From contig BSBM01000372.1 of the NCBI GenBank assembly GCA_027924585.1, positions 10,709,001-10,773,000 of the forward strand: a DNA stretch of 64,000 bases. Reading direction: 5' to 3'. Source of the DNA: Larix kaempferi. Its lineage: Eukaryota > Streptophyta > Pinopsida > Pinales > Pinaceae. A model generated the notes under the pieces. That model made no database searches and had not been told where the DNA came from. It was given only the letters and a program-made list of their open reading frames with translations. Positions 11,123-22,415 of the stretch are shown here, in pieces (the first letter of the stretch is position 1; every line of letters begins with the position of its first letter). The translations under genes were made by a program, and so were the position numbers.

Positions 11123-11470
11123 CTAGCAACTCTACAACATAAGCAATATCTGAAATTTCAAGATATAGCAAGGACCCTATTCATTTTCAACTTGTTATAG
11201 GTGCCCTTTGGAAACCTTTCCTTTCTCAGAGGCACTAACACAAGGTCTCCTTAAACTTATTAACTCAACATTTTACATCAGCCCTTTGCTTATAACCTTC
11301 GTTGTTCCATTGTAGCTATTGCCACACCTGTTCATGCCCTTCCTTCATATGCTCAGCAAATGACTCTGCATTTGCACTCGTCTTGCTTGCTTCAGCCAAT
11401 CTTGCAAAATGAAGGATTCCCCTTGATTGGTCTTCCATTCAAAATATGTAAATGACTCTTCCCTATAGAT
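10945..11470 (-). pseudogene. Ty3/gypsy integrase C-terminal domain
   Basis: The minus strand encodes, in broken frames, the DNA-binding C-terminal part of a gypsy integrase. SFAEHMKEGHEQVWQQLQ and YKQRAD lie near 11330-11395. VPLRKERFPKGTYNKLKMN lies near 11170-11235, and SPTFNFAVLYEFHEDKSG near 11050-11100. These follow the conserved plant pattern of HLRKERFP.GTYNKLK and FNVADLYEYHED. Stops and frameshifts interrupt it. It is the expected continuation of the integrase N-terminus at 15.33-15.66 kb on the same strand, separated from it by an inserted block. Confidence 0.75.
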
Positions 11471-11686
11471 CTATTCGCGTCACTAGTTTTCTTACATGGA
11501 ATATTTTACCTCTCAAAATCTGCACTCGAAATGTAAAAGTTTCAACTACAAAGTGCAAACCCAAGGTAACTCAAGAAGGCTGTCCATCGTCACCACATGA
11601 GCTTTTCCCCTCAGTTTAAAGACTGGATTTCCTCCAGCACAAGGGGATTCCCTGAGTAAACTAAGTCCAACAAATTATAACGAATG

Positions 11687-11946
11687 GAAAGGGCATCCAT
11701 GACTTTGTGTAAATCTGGTTTAGGGTCAAGTTGTAGCAAATAAATTCGAGATTTACAACTCAGAATTTTAAGTCTAGTTGAAGGTAAATAATAGGAATGA
11801 TTTCCTACACTTGGAATAGAAAGGGCATCCATGACTTTGTGTAAATCTGGTTTAGGGTCAAGTTGTAGCAAATAAATTCGAGATTTACAAATCAGAATTT
11901 TAAGTCTAGTTAAAGGTAAATAATAGGAATGATTTCCTACACTTGG
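11687..11946. repeat. 132-bp tandem duplication
   Basis: Copies begin at 11687 and 11819 with GAAAGGGCATCCATGACTTT and end at TTTCCTACACTTGG. They are nearly identical over 128 bases. The minus-strand frame across it (11871-11611) repeats the same peptide twice, a consequence of the duplication and not a gene. Confidence 0.9.
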
Positions 11947-12600
11947 GGCAAATATGAAATAATTAATTTTCTTCTGTAAATTTCAGATTGCAAGACAGAA
12001 ATAAAAGTTGATTTTTGTGTGTATTTGGTGGTTGAAAGAGGGTGACAAGTGCTTCATTTCAGATTGGGCAAATGGAGTCAATTGGGCAGTCTTCGATGGT
12101 TGTTTTAACAATGATTTAGGAGGAAATTGAACTGCAAAATGCATGCTACAGCAGTCCCGAGTTAGCTAGAAATTAATACAAAAAATTACAATGGAAGGGA
12201 TCTACAAAAAAATACAATGGAAGGGATCTCCGAGATCCACCTTCAAGTTAGTTCTACGATGTAATTTATGAAGGAAATAAGCTAATGCAATAACTCTTCA
12301 AGATATCAACTGCAAATATCAGATTACTTCTTTTAATAAAATAACAAAGAAACAGGGAGAGGAACTTCACACCTAGTTTACCTTTCCCTTGGCCTTGTGA
12401 ACAAGCTTTGACAAGTGCAAAATCAATGTACAAATTCTAGAAATCGTGTTCCAAATATAAGCCTTGCATGTACAAGAAAACACCAAGATAATATCCAGTA
12501 GCCTTTGACAAAATTTTGATACTATGTACCCAAGGCTACACCTTCAACAACATTACAAATGGGAGGAACTTCTATTATAAAGAGTTCTAGGCTCAACCTT
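11947..12600. other. Unassigned sequence between integrase fragments
   Basis: I see no coding domain here. A 27-bp tandem repeat (TACAATGGAAGGGATCT) lies near 12188-12230. The position suggests flank or an edge of the insertion that split the integrase. Confidence 0.3.
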
Positions 12601-15328
12601 TTCAAAATAAAATAATAATATATGCTCTAAAACCTTAGATCTAATTTAGGAATGCATAAAAAACAATATTTATCTAACTAACTCCATGGAAAGTCATACA
12701 ATTAATAAAGTGGTGGTGGACATGCCTAACTCCATGGAAAGTCATACAAATAATAAAGTAGTGGTAGACGTGCCACATGTAGAAATCTCCATGCATGAGA
12801 ACTCCAAGAGGTAGAAGACCATGTCAATAAGCTCAAAAAAATAATAATAAAAATAATAAAGAAATGCCTCCCATGGAATGTCCTCCCAGCGATCTCCAAG
12901 ATAATAATAATTAATCTTCTAATTGTGTGCCCTCCTACAAAGTTAATAAGCCAAGCCAAAAATGTAAAAGGCATCTAGCAAGGAAACTTTTAAGGGCGAA
13001 ATGTATCCCATTCGCTAATTTTTTATGGTTTTCCCCAAAAAGAGATTTGTCAATTTCCATTTTTTTATAAAATGATTTTCCCAAATTTCATAGGATTTTT
13101 TTTTACTATAAACATTGTCAAAATTGTCTAGAAACTATATAAAATCCTAAAAAAATTGAATATTTTTACAAAAGTATCCCCAAACATTTTATGGTTGGAA
13201 ATTTAAGAATTAGTAAGATTCACTTAGGTTTCTACACTTTAAGAAATTTATGAATCCTTAAAATTTTCCCTGATGTCTAGGGTTTGACAATGTTAAACTT
13301 CTCATCAAATAATAAAATATGGCCTCCAATGGGGTGCCCTCCTAGAACTCTCCAAAACTAGCAAGTACCCTCCTAGAATGGCACATGTGGACCCTCAATA
13401 AAGTTGGATGAGTTGATGATAAGTGTGAACACATGCCAAAAATAACTTCTAAGGATAGATCAACCTCCATCTAGTCAGATGTGTAACCACCTTCACAGTC
13501 TTGATACATGTGTTATAACAACAAAATATTAGAACGCTCCTCTAGAAGAGTGGACAAGACAATATGCAACAACCCCAAAATAATAAAATAATCACATGTA
13601 TAGGTGTGCACTAAGAGAATCTGCAAGGGGACCATATTAACCAAGCAAGATAACGATAAAATAATCCTTAGAGAACTGCGCCCTAAATAGATGTGCCAAT
13701 GTAACCACCCTCTCCAATATAATAATAATATTGACAAGTAAAGGAATGAGGGCATTCTTCAAGAAAGGCTCTCCACCACTAAATAATATAAAATATGCAA
13801 TGGAGAAGTGAGCCCTAGGGAGATGTGTAAAGTGGTTAGAGTCTCTCATCAATAAAATAATAATCCTCCATGTAGAATGCACCTTAGAGAAGTGTATAAA
13901 GTAGTATTTGAGACAACCTTGACCAAGCAAGATGACAATAAAATACTTCTCCAAGAGATGGTGCACTCTAACGGAATGTGAAAGAGCCTAGATCCATGTG
14001 AAAACACCATTAACCTTCTGAAACCATGATCCAAAACCATCAACTAAATTATCAAACCATGGCCACCAAATATAGAATGACCTAGTAAAGAGTGCAAGTA
14101 GCCCACACATGTAGTTAATCATGGTCACGCCAATGTGAATGTTGCCTCCATACAATTGTAAAACCAAGTGTTGGAAAGCAAAATCAAGGGTCTAAAATCA
14201 CACTCATCTCCACCATGCCTCGAAATATTTTCCAATGAAGTGAGCATCCACTAAAATCCATAGTCCACACCATAAAAAACCCAATCTAGTGTGAACAAGA
14301 CCAATATGAGCTAGGGTGCTCAAGCAATAACCTCCATATAGTCAAAATAGAGTCAAACTGGCCATTGGAAGGGCTAGATTTGCCTCCACATATGTGAACA
14401 AATGCCAATAAGGGGAGTGTTTTACTCCCTCAAGAAACCATCCAACCCAAGAATGCCACCTCATCACCAAATAGCCAATATCCTCAACGGAATTTACACC
14501 ATCAAGGTAAATGTGCTAGATCACCATAAAAATGTGTGTCTGAGAGAAATACTCCCTACTAATAAGCATGAACCATAGCGATTATGGCACCAATAAGTCA
14601 ATCGCCACATTCAAGAGTGTTAATTAACCAACACAACTTAGAGAAACCCTTAGTGGATGGGTATCCCCATCCATGAATGTGCTAAGGGTCAATCAAATGT
14701 GCGATCAATACTATGTAAGACCCTCAAATACCCCTCAAACACCAAATGTGCTAGATGGAATCCTCTACACAAGATATGATGATTCTAATAGGAAGACAAG
14801 GAACATCAGCTAACCATTGTATAAAAATAATAAGTCATTAGAACCATAGAAATGTGATGTACAAGGGTCAATCAAACAATTGCACTTAACAACATACTCT
14901 CCTCTATCCATCAACTAACATCCACTAGAAGTATGCCATGTCACATCCCACACCACCATCATCCAACCCCTTGGGAATTTAAAACCATCATAAATGAACA
15001 AGGTGTAGAAAGTATACCTAGTACAACACCATGATACTAAGATAAATCATATGAAGTATATGCCAAGAGAGTGGTCCATCATCACCAAATATATGCCAAG
15101 AGAGTGATCCATCAAGCAAAGGCACGAAACATTAAAAATGCCTCTAGATGAACCATCAAGCATGATAATCCACCATAGAAGAGAGTGCTCCTCTACCAAA
15201 ACACCAATTCAATAACACGAAGGTGCATACCCTCAATCCATCAAAATCTCCATAGGTACCCTGATGCAAACCCTATCAATTGTGATGAAAATCACAAGTG
15301 TAACCCTCATACAATATGAGGGGCAACA
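12600..15328 (-). mobile_element. LTR-like block inserted in gypsy integrase (same family as 30121-31713)
   Basis: This non-coding block has degenerate units of about 70 bp built round ATAATAAAATAAT, and repeated phrases such as TGCCAAGAGAGTG. Its high-coordinate end ...ACCCTCATACAATATGAGGGGCAACA matches the end of the LTR at 31713 (...ACACCCATGCAAAATGGGGGTAACA). Upstream of each lies a matching stretch with CCCTAT and GTGATGAA(A/G)ATCAC. On the minus strand it therefore starts TGTTGCCCC. It interrupts the integrase just after the decayed RFSK segment at 15330-15380. The low-coordinate boundary is uncertain, and I could not identify the U5 end seen at 30121. Family membership is inferred from the shared end and repeats. 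Confidence 0.5.
12979..13272. mobile_element. hAT-type MITE, copy 1
   Basis: This 294-bp non-coding element has imperfect terminal inverted repeats, CAAGGAAACTTTTAAGG at the left and CAGGGAAAATTTTAAGG read inward from the right. The ends fit the hAT terminal consensus YARNG. It is flanked by GCATCTAG (12971-12978) and ATGTCTAG (13273-13280), an 8-base duplication with 5 identical end positions, matching the hAT target length. A second copy lies at 27590-27886 with the same GGGCGAAAT motif, in inverted orientation. It has no transposase and would depend on one supplied in trans. Confidence 0.65.
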
Positions 15329-15700
15329 AAATGGGATGTTCTATTTTGAAAATCTATTAGTAACTATGAAGATAGAATCATTAGCTCATTGGGTTCTTGG
15401 CAATACCAACATGAAGTCCATGCTAATATATTCCCATGCTACTTGAGGTACTGGTAATCATGTGTACAATCTAGTGTTATGATTTTTCCACTTGGCATGT
15501 TGACAAATCATGTAGCTCACAACTGACTTATTCACATTTTTGGCATTCCCAGTCCAATAGTAACACTTTTCAACTAATGCATGGGTCTTATCCATGCCAA
15601 AATTCCCACTCAAGTCACCACTATGTAGCTTTCAAATGAGACTTTCTCCCAGTAACCCTCTTGGAATACATAGCTTCCAATTTATAAACAAGGATCCTTC
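15329..15700 (-). pseudogene. Ty3/gypsy integrase N-terminal and early catalytic region
   Basis: The minus strand encodes a decayed HHCC zinc finger followed by the start of the catalytic core. The fragments are GKNAK-type finger sequence with VSYMICQHAKWKNHNT (15475-15545), then AWEYISMDFMLVLPRTQ (15385-15440) and SIFIVTNRFSK (15345-15380). They fit the plant pattern CRICQ.AK, WE..SMDFVLGLPRTQ and DSIFVVVDRFSK. The first Asp of the DDE triad is in MDF. The rest of the core is missing because foreign sequence begins at 15328. Stop codons show it is dead. Confidence 0.75.
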
Positions 15701-15745
15701 TTGGATAAGGTAATTGAAGAATGGAGTTTGGTCACCAATCCATGG

Positions 15746-15946
15746 TTATTTGTTGGCCTGCCAAGATCCAATAAAATTTGCATATGTTTCATACAATTTC
15801 TTCATTTTGTCCAGCCCTGCCATCTCCATTGTCATTGTAGTCAATAATTGCATACTTTTTCTCAATGCGTCAATGCTCCTATTGGATCTCCTAGATCTAC
15901 AATTCAACGCAAATGTGTAAGTTAGAAATAATTGCACCCACTTCAT
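15746..15946 (-). pseudogene. RNase H tail and connection domain of the gypsy pol
   Basis: A 66-residue minus-strand frame begins KWVQLFLTYTFALNCRSRRSNRSIDALRK. This matches the end of the gypsy RNase H domain, where KW..FL..Y.F...H..G..N..ADALSR is conserved. The following LLTTMTMEMAGLDKMKKLYE fits the linker to integrase. Both Asp and His of the RNase H tail motif are altered or lost. It lies between the RT (16.4-17.2 kb) and the integrase finger (15.5 kb), as expected. Confidence 0.7.
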
Positions 15947-16399
15947 GTGTCATTGATTCAACTTTGCTTGCCTATTTATATATTGCAACACTTCTTCAAT
16001 GCTTGAATGAGCTTAAATGATGGCATAGAACTATTGATCTTTCACAGAGACTGGAGTACTTTTTCTTTGTATCATTCACCTTTTCATTGAAGAATGCAAT
16101 TGGATTTCACTCCTAATCAACACTATTGTTTTCTAGCATCACAATTCACTTGGAACATTTTTCCAAAATCCAACAAAACCAACATTTCCTTCTTAGTGAC
16201 TTTCTTCTTCAACATGTCAAATCTCGTTTGTGTTGTCGCATTCCATTAAAACTCTACTTTTCTCATGCATATTATTAATGGTGCACATATGCCACTAATT
16301 TTCCTAATAAATTTCTAATAGAAGCTTGTTACGCTAGGAAAGCTTCTTACCTTACATGTACTTCTCAGGATTGACCACTCCACAATGGTTGTTACATTC

Positions 16400-17181
16400 T
16401 TCGGATCTATCTTCAACTCCTCCCAAGTAGACGAATTCTTCTTTCACAAAAGATGATTTTTACAAATTTATGAGAAGCTTCTCATGCTTCAATTGCTCAA
16501 GTGTTTGACTCAAATGACTCATGCCCTATTTTTGTCTTCATGAAAACTAATCTTATCTAAATAAAAAACTACAAATTTACCCAATTAAAGTTTCAACACT
16601 TCATTCGTTAGCCTCATAAAATTATTGGGCACATTTGTCAACTCAAATGGCATTAGCAACCATTCATCCAATTCCTCCTTTGTCTTGGATGTTGCCTTCC
16701 ACTCTTCTTCTTCATGGATTTGATTCTTGTGATATCTGCCTTTTCGATCAATATTCATGAAGTACTTTGCTCCACTCAAATTGTCCATTAAATCATCCAT
16801 TCTTAATTATGTGAATGGATACTTGATGGTAATCATATTAATGACCCTTGAATGGGTGTGCATTCCCCATTCTCCTCCTTTCTTGAAGTTAGTAGAATGG
16901 GTACTACACATAGGTTCAAGCTCCTTTTTTTTCAATTCTCGATTCAATAACTCATGGGATTGCCAATTGATCTCCTAACTTTCAACTAGAGTCAATATAT
17001 GTGGTTCTTTGTTAGGTAGAATTGAACCTTGAATGAAATCGATTTGGTGGGAAATGCTCCTCACAAGTGGCAATCCCTTCGATAGTTGATTGGAAATAAC
17101 CTCCTTAAACTCTGCTAATAAATCATTAACCTTTGTTGTTACATCACTGTTCTTCACATTTGAACTTAAATTCTTTGACAA
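16400..17181 (-). pseudogene. Ty3/gypsy reverse transcriptase, chromovirus-like
   Basis: Minus-strand remnants cover the RT palm in order. EFKEVISNQLSKGLPLVRSI and HQIDFIQGSILPNKEPH (17020-17115) are the RT lead-in typical of Del/Tekay-type chromoviruses. RVINMITIKYPFT and DDLMDNLSGAKYFMNID (16750-16870) carry the motif A region. WLLMPFELTNVPNNFMRL (16600-16660) is motif B. IGKFVVFYLDKISF (near 16530-16565) stands where FVVVYLDDILIYS is expected, so the catalytic DD is DK. Stops and frameshifts are frequent. In life it would copy the element RNA in cytoplasmic particles. Confidence 0.85.
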
Positions 17182-17309
17182 AATGGCAAAGCAACATCTT
17201 GCCCTCCTTTTTTATTTCAAGGAATCCTTTGTTGTGCATAGCAACACTCTACTACCACTATTGTAATTATTCTTTTCATTGTTGTCTTCTTTCTCCTCCT
17301 GGTAGTGAC

Positions 17310-17640
17310 CTAAACTTATCTCTACCTTTCTTGAGCAAAAAGTATGAACATTACTCCATCATAAGAAATATTCTAATGAAATTGACAAGGCCTCCCCAAC
17401 AACAAATGAAAAGCATCCATTGGCAATACATCACATAAGACTTGCTCATGGCAATTTTCAAGATGAAAATATACCAAGCATTGCTAAGAAATAGTCACAT
17501 GGTGTTCAATTTGGCACCATGAGACTTGATAGGAATTAAAATATCGGGCACATTTCAAATTCAACTTCTCAATCACTTATTTAGACACCAAGATATCAAT
17601 GCCACTACCATCTACAATAAGTGAACAACACATACATCCA
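17310..17640 (-). pseudogene. Ty3/gypsy protease
   Basis: Minus-strand frames encode CSLIVDGSGIDILVSK (near 17585-17635), corresponding to the CSLIIDSGSCTNV active-site region of gypsy proteases. VLCDVLPMDAFHLLLGRP (17390-17450) follows, which is the conserved C-terminal LLGRPW segment. The catalytic D is present but in DGSG. The two parts are in different frames. Their place between gag (18.2-18.6 kb) and RT (16.4-17.2 kb) is correct. Confidence 0.75.
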
Positions 17641-17839
17641 ATATTGCATTTGGTTTTAAAATTTCCTTTTGCTACTCCATCTCTCTCTTTAAGTTGGTGC
17701 TTTGGCCTCAATAGCACTCTTTGGAGCATAAGACTCTCCCCACACTCTTGCTACACTTCATTATTGTTGTCTCCAATCGTTGATCGAGTTATGATCTAAA
17801 CTCTTTGAGCAATATGGGTTTTTACTTCCTACCTTTTGT

Positions 17840-18600
17840 TCACATTTAAATTCCTTGGGCACTCATAAGCCATGTTCCCTTGTGCTCCACACTAGAAAGA
17901 TGCTACTCCAAATTATCCTCCTCTATCTCTAGAAGTTCCTCGACATCTAGGGGCTTCATAATTTATTCTAAATTCTTGGTTTGTAACTTTGGCATCGTTT
18001 CCTTCTTCTCCCTTGCTTCTACTACTTTGTCTTCTTCTAGACATTTTATTGTCTATACCTCATATTTATTTACCATAGAAACTTTGTTGTTTTCTGTATT
18101 GCTTCTCTTCAACCTTCAAGGCTAGTTGATATGCATCAACCATTGACCGATTCCCACCACACTTAACTCATCTTGAATAACATATCGAAGGCCATTAATG
18201 TATCTAGAAATAGCCTAGTCTTCCTAATCAATTTGTATGTATCTAATAGATAGCTTATAAACTTCTTTGGTGTATTCCATCACTATCATCTCCTTTTGCA
18301 ACAAGCTTAGCAACTTCTTGAATAGGTTCAAATAGTAATCCATTAGCATAAATTCACCCTTTAACTTGGAAAACACCCTACCCCAAACCTTAATTGTATA
18401 TTTCATTTTATCTACATGTCCAATTTCACATTATCCCACAGTAAGGATGCACACCCTTTCAAATTTGTGCATGTAAGTTAACTCTCTTGGGGTCTTAGAT
18501 TCACTCAAATTCAAAGAAATTTTCCATATTCCCAATCCAATCAATCATCCCTTCTTGGTTTAATCTCCTTGAATAGATAGGGGTTTCCATGTTTTCCCTA
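17840..18600 (-). pseudogene. Ty3/gypsy gag with zinc-knuckle remnant
   Basis: A minus-strand frame at 18406-18224 encodes FSKLKGEFMLMDYYLNLFKK and MIVMEYTKEVYKLSIR. This fits the plant gypsy capsid pattern of W..LK..F.P..Y...L...L..L.Q...TV.EY..EF..L. At about 17850-17885 the minus strand gives GAQGNMAYECP, the tail of a CCHC knuckle (G.H.AYECP). Fragments lie in several frames. Together with the protease, RT and integrase below, it completes a minus-strand gypsy element that begins at the primer site at 19.0 kb. Confidence 0.7.
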
Positions 18601-18996
18601 CCTCTCCAATTTGTCAACATCCTGATAAGCCTCTCTTCTAGATCTTCAACTTCTACTTGTGGAGCCTCTAATTTTCACTCCTCATCATTCACATCATGAA
18701 TCTATGCCACAACCAATCTTTTGTGAGTTGCATCCACAACATCTATTCTAGCTAACATGGCCCTCAACATATGGGTAATGTCATTTGTGCCTCCTCTACA
18801 TTTCCCTTTGCCCATGTTGGTATTCCCACTCCCCTTTTGTGTGCCATATTGTTGTTCTCTTGTGCAATTCTCCCTTTTATAGTTCTACCCAACAAATTCT
18901 CTTTGTTGGAATTGCTTTTCTCACGACAACAATTCTACCCAACCAGCTCCCTTTGCCTATAATTGTTCTTCAAGTTCAAATGTAAATCTCAAACCT

Positions 18997-19008
18997 ACTC
19001 TGGTACCA
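18997..19008 (-). promoter_or_regulatory. Primer-binding site, initiator Met tRNA type
   Basis: The minus strand reads TGGTACCAGAGT, ten of twelve bases matching the plant consensus TGGTATCAGAGC. It lies upstream of the minus-strand gag at 18.2-18.6 kb and so marks the 5' LTR/leader junction of that element. Confidence 0.6.
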
Positions 19009-19165
19009 AAATGGTGCATCTTAAGTTTAAACAACAACTAAGGGTGGAAATATTCAGAGCTAGCACACAACTAATAAATGGAAGCACGAACAATATTTAA
19101 AGACACAAGCACACAAAGGAGAAAACTCAAATTTGCACAACCAACACTTCTATTACACTACATAT
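19009..19165 (-). mobile_element. Edge of the 5' LTR of the chromovirus-like element
   Basis: This is sequence immediately beyond the primer site. The phrase ACACAAAGGAGAAAACTCAA through TTCTATTA (about 19110-19160) recurs at 10504-10555 and 10680-10735 near the other end of the element, as expected of LTR sequence. The LTR start is not recognisable because the DNA above 19165 diverges. Confidence 0.5.
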
Positions 19166-20180
19166 TTATGAATTTACATACATATCCTTCAACATCAAGC
19201 AAATATTTTTTTTTCGAATACTAAATTGATTATATTTTATTTCACCTAAATTTCTTATATTGATATTACCAAGTTCTTCCCTCCGTGACTCCACTTCTTT
19301 CTCTTTCTTTTCCTTATATTCTATTCTCCTCTTCCTGTACTTAACTCCAATTCCAATTCATTTTTTTTCTATTTTCCTTCTCTTATTTTTATTCTTTGTA
19401 AGATAATACAAAATTTATTCCATTCCCATTCCTTTCTTTTCTTTTTTAATTTCCTTCTCTAAATCTTTGTGAGAAAAAATAAAGTGTAATTCCTTTCTTT
19501 TCTAATTTCCTTCTCTTATTCTTTGTGAGAAAATACAACTGTCTCCCCCACTTCTTTCAAAACCTTTGAATATATTCTTTAGGTCAGCCTTTCCAACGCT
19601 GCCAAGTGCCTTTTCAAACCTACCACTAAACAAAATGAAAGGCCACAAAGGGATGGCCCAGAGATACCTTCACGTGGACTGTGGCCGACCAAGTATTAGA
19701 AAACCCAAACAATATAATAATTGTATCCAACAATACACACGGACTATGGATTGCCAAGCATTACAAAACCCAAACAATGTAATAAATATATCAAACGATA
19801 CACAAGCGTCCAATGTATGAATCATACGCATAGACTTTATTACTAGAGAAAATTGACAGAATAATTATAAATAATATCATTTTTTAAAATACAAAGTGAT
19901 TGTTTTAAAGAAAATTGTAATACATAAAAATGACATTTGGTTTCATCTTTCCAGCTCTTTCTTGCTTTAAGATGATTTTTTCTATTTACTTCTTATAAGT
20001 GTGAATAGTAAATACAATTTATCATGATCTTAATGGATTAGGTTTTTAACATTCCCCATTACTTTGAAGGAGTGTTTGTAAATCCAAGAATCTTATGAAA
20101 AAGAGATGAAATCTTGATGTGAATAGCTGCCAAAAGATGAATATCTCCTACTGGAAAACGTGACCATGTGCTCTGCCAAG
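19166..20180. other. Pyrimidine-rich and AT-rich spacer with a 65-bp duplication
   Basis: The stretch 19250-19560 is rich in CTTTCTTTTC and TTCCTTCTC tracts on the plus strand. Two 65-bp copies at 19676-19740 and 19741-19805 share GGACT(G/A)TGG, CCAAG(T/C)ATTA and AAAACCCAAACAAT. I see no gene. Confidence 0.55.
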
Positions 20181-20189
20181 TAATCTAGC

Positions 20190-20520
20190 AGAAGTTGATG
20201 TCTTCTTGTAATGGTGCAAATATAAGTGCTCTATGATATGGTAGTTTTAGGACGACCACAAACTCGATGGTTTGGCTAGCCAAAAACCAAAAAGGTTAGC
20301 AAAAGCAGAGAAGGTTGATGTCTTCTACTAAATGGTGGTTTTACACTGACCACAAACCAAAAATGTGGTTTTTGATGACTACAAACCAAAAATTAGTAAA
20401 AGCAACACAATATGATGTCTTATACTAAATGGTAGTTTTAGGCTGACCACAAATTCACGAAGTAGTTTTAAGATGACCACAAATAAAAAAGATGATTTTA
20501 GGATGAACACAACCCAAAAG
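20190..20520. repeat. Degenerate short tandem repeat array
   Basis: Units of variable length repeat TGATGTCTT.TACTAAATGG, TAGTTTTAGG.TGACCACAAA and AACCAAAAA. At least three larger and several smaller copies are seen. It is non-coding. Confidence 0.65.
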
Positions 20521-21055
20521 TTAGAAAGTTATTCATCTCAAAACATAATTAATTTTTGCAAAATTTTGTATTTGTATCTTCTTTTCTTTTAGTTAATTGA
20601 TTATATTTAGTAACTGATGTTAATTCTTTGATATTCAATTCTTTGGTTAATTGACTAAATTCAAAATTAATAATCATTTTAATAAAATATAAAAATAAAT
20701 ATAATATATAATATGTAATATAAAAAAATAAAAAAAAGTTACAAACATATATATATATAGATTCATTTTATTCAGGAATCTTTTAAGCATTTTAAATTTG
20801 TATCTTAATTTTTTTATTTCTTTAACACTTATCTCGAGTTAATATAGATATATGTTGGTTTACTATTATATTAATAATATTTTATTTGATAGTAAGTTTG
20901 TTTGTTTTGGTTTATATTGAGAAATACCTTTCCAATTGGGGGAGGTTTTGCTTGGGTTACATTAACTAACTTTACGGAGAGTTCACTTCCTCTATTGTAT
21001 ATACTTTGGGTTTTTTGGGATTTCACCTTTTAAACTAATATGCAAGTAAATACTT
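20521..21055. other. AT-rich spacer
   Basis: No coding sense, repeat unit or site is recognised apart from short AT microsatellite-like runs near 20740. Confidence 0.4.
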
Positions 21056-21079
21056 TTGGTCACGGCCTACCTAAGTGTG

Positions 21080-21480
21080 AGCTTTTCATTACAATGTTGC
21101 ATGTTCTATCAATTTAGTTCGTATATCAAAGACCAAATCCTCAATGCTAGAAGTACTAGTCTTGATTATTCATTCTCAACCAACATTGACGATTCAAATA
21201 ACTACAAGTTCCCTTCATTCATTACAACATATGTTGATGTATGAAGATAGATCCAAATTGGAATCATTGCTTTCTAGTTTGATGTAAGAGCTTGAAAGGA
21301 TCCACTAGTGAGGCTTTAACTTTTGTCCTTCTACTTGGAGTTTATGCTTGCCTAAATGCAACAACACAAAATCTCCAATCTAGAAATTATGAGCATTCTA
21401 TAATGATCATGCCTTGTTATGCCTATAGACTTGTTCTACAACCTAGTATGAGGGAGACTTGTAACCTAACATAACAATGA
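21080..21480 (-). pseudogene. Ty3/gypsy integrase C-terminal fragment
   Basis: The minus strand encodes, with stops and frame changes, GDFVLLHLGKHKLQVEGQKL (21315-21395) and then sequence fitting the FKLELPSYMNIYSVVNE.NLKLFE segment, here SNLDLSSYINI and FESSM. It aligns with the homologous integrase tail at 48430-48690, also minus strand, including the shared nucleotide phrases AGACTTGT and TCAAATCCTCAA(T/C). It is an isolated fragment. No RT is nearby. Confidence 0.65.
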
Positions 21481-21730
21481 ACAATGATGTAGCATAAGTA
21501 AGAATTTTTTAAAATAAAATACTAATAAAAGTAGTAATAAATAAAGAAAATGACATTTAAGTAGCCCTAATATCGTAATGATAAAGAAATATATATAATC
21601 ATAATATCTCAATTATAATAAAATGATTACATTTGTCAAAGTCCAAGAGGCTTGTACGTTTGTATCTATGAGGCACACACAAACACACACATATTATATG
21701 AGCTTATATTAGAGTGTAAGGCTTAGGTAA

Positions 21731-21921
21731 TGTTGTGAATTAAATGACAACTAGTTAATAAAGTGTAATGATAGAAGACCTACCTCATTGATCACATATA
21801 AGCAGATCAACACCATTGTATCAATTGATTTCATTGTAATAAACTATATATATTTGACATGAATCAATTAAGTTTGTTACTTATCATGTTTGTAAGTTGT
21901 GTTGATTATCTAGAAAACTAA
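21731..21921 (+). mobile_element. Short LTR, plus strand
   Basis: A stretch starting TGTTGTGAATTAAATGACAA ends just before a good primer-binding site at 21924, the arrangement of a 5' LTR of about 190 bp. Size and primer type fit a Ty1/copia or TRIM-like element. The inside of the element is lost: a LINE is inserted 60 bases after the primer site, and no gag or pol follows it. A second LTR was not found. The LTR start is inferred from its TGTTG beginning. Confidence 0.5.
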
Positions 21922-21923
21922 CT

Positions 21924-21935
21924 TGGTATCAGAGC
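21924..21935 (+). promoter_or_regulatory. Primer-binding site, initiator Met tRNA
   Basis: TGGTATCAGAGC is a perfect match to the sequence complementary to the 3' end of plant initiator methionine tRNA. It follows an LTR-like end and primes minus-strand DNA synthesis in LTR retrotransposons. Confidence 0.8.
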
Positions 21936-21995
21936 TGAAAGATTTTGAACCTTGTTTAGCAACATACCTAATTTATGTTAGTCACCGTTGCCAAA

Positions 21996-22008
21996 GGATA
22001 TTAACTAC
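21996..22008. repeat. Left target-site duplication of the LINE insertion
   Basis: GGATATTAACTAC here is repeated exactly at 23829-23841, flanking the LINE and its A-tail. Confidence 0.9.
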
Positions 22009-22013
22009 CTGGG

Positions 22014-22415
22014 TTGGCATGTGCGGGGGGAGTTCTTCTGGACTCCGAAGGAAACAAGCTGACTAACTATGCATGGGGGATTGGAAGGCAGTCCAACAAT
22101 GACGCGGAGTGGCTTGCTCTAATCAAAGGAATTGATATAGCAAAGGAAAACAATGTCCAGGATCTGGTAGCTATTGGCGACTCCCTCCTAGTGATCAAGG
22201 AAGCAAGGGCCTTAGCCAAAAACATTCATAAACCCTCCTCCAAATATCACCATCAGTTCTTCCACAAGATAAAAGAACTTAGATCTATCACTCTCTACCA
22301 CATTCTGAGAAGCAACAACGAACAAGCTGACTCCATGGCAAACATTGGAATTGGGTTAAGCCGCGGCCTTGTGATTAGAAATGGACAAAACTCCACAATT
22401 GATTGGGTTCCATAG
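22014..22415 (+). pseudogene. LINE-type RNase H domain, 5'-truncated
   Basis: 133 residues of RNase H follow the truncation point. ACAGGVLLDSEGN is strand 1 without the first catalytic Asp, which falls before the break. SNNDAEWLALIKGIDIA carries the conserved Glu/Ala helix. DLVAIGDSLLVIKEA contains the catalytic Asp in GDS. ILRSNNEQADSMAN holds the final N..AD motif. It would degrade the RNA strand during LINE copying. It lacks its own start, since translation would begin in the missing upstream pol, and is a fragment of the LINE ORF2. Another, unlike RNase H is at 32689-33075. Confidence 0.85.

Noticed and set aside
11611-11871. Reading frame with a repeated peptide
   Set aside because: It simply translates a 132-bp tandem duplication, with no family similarity.
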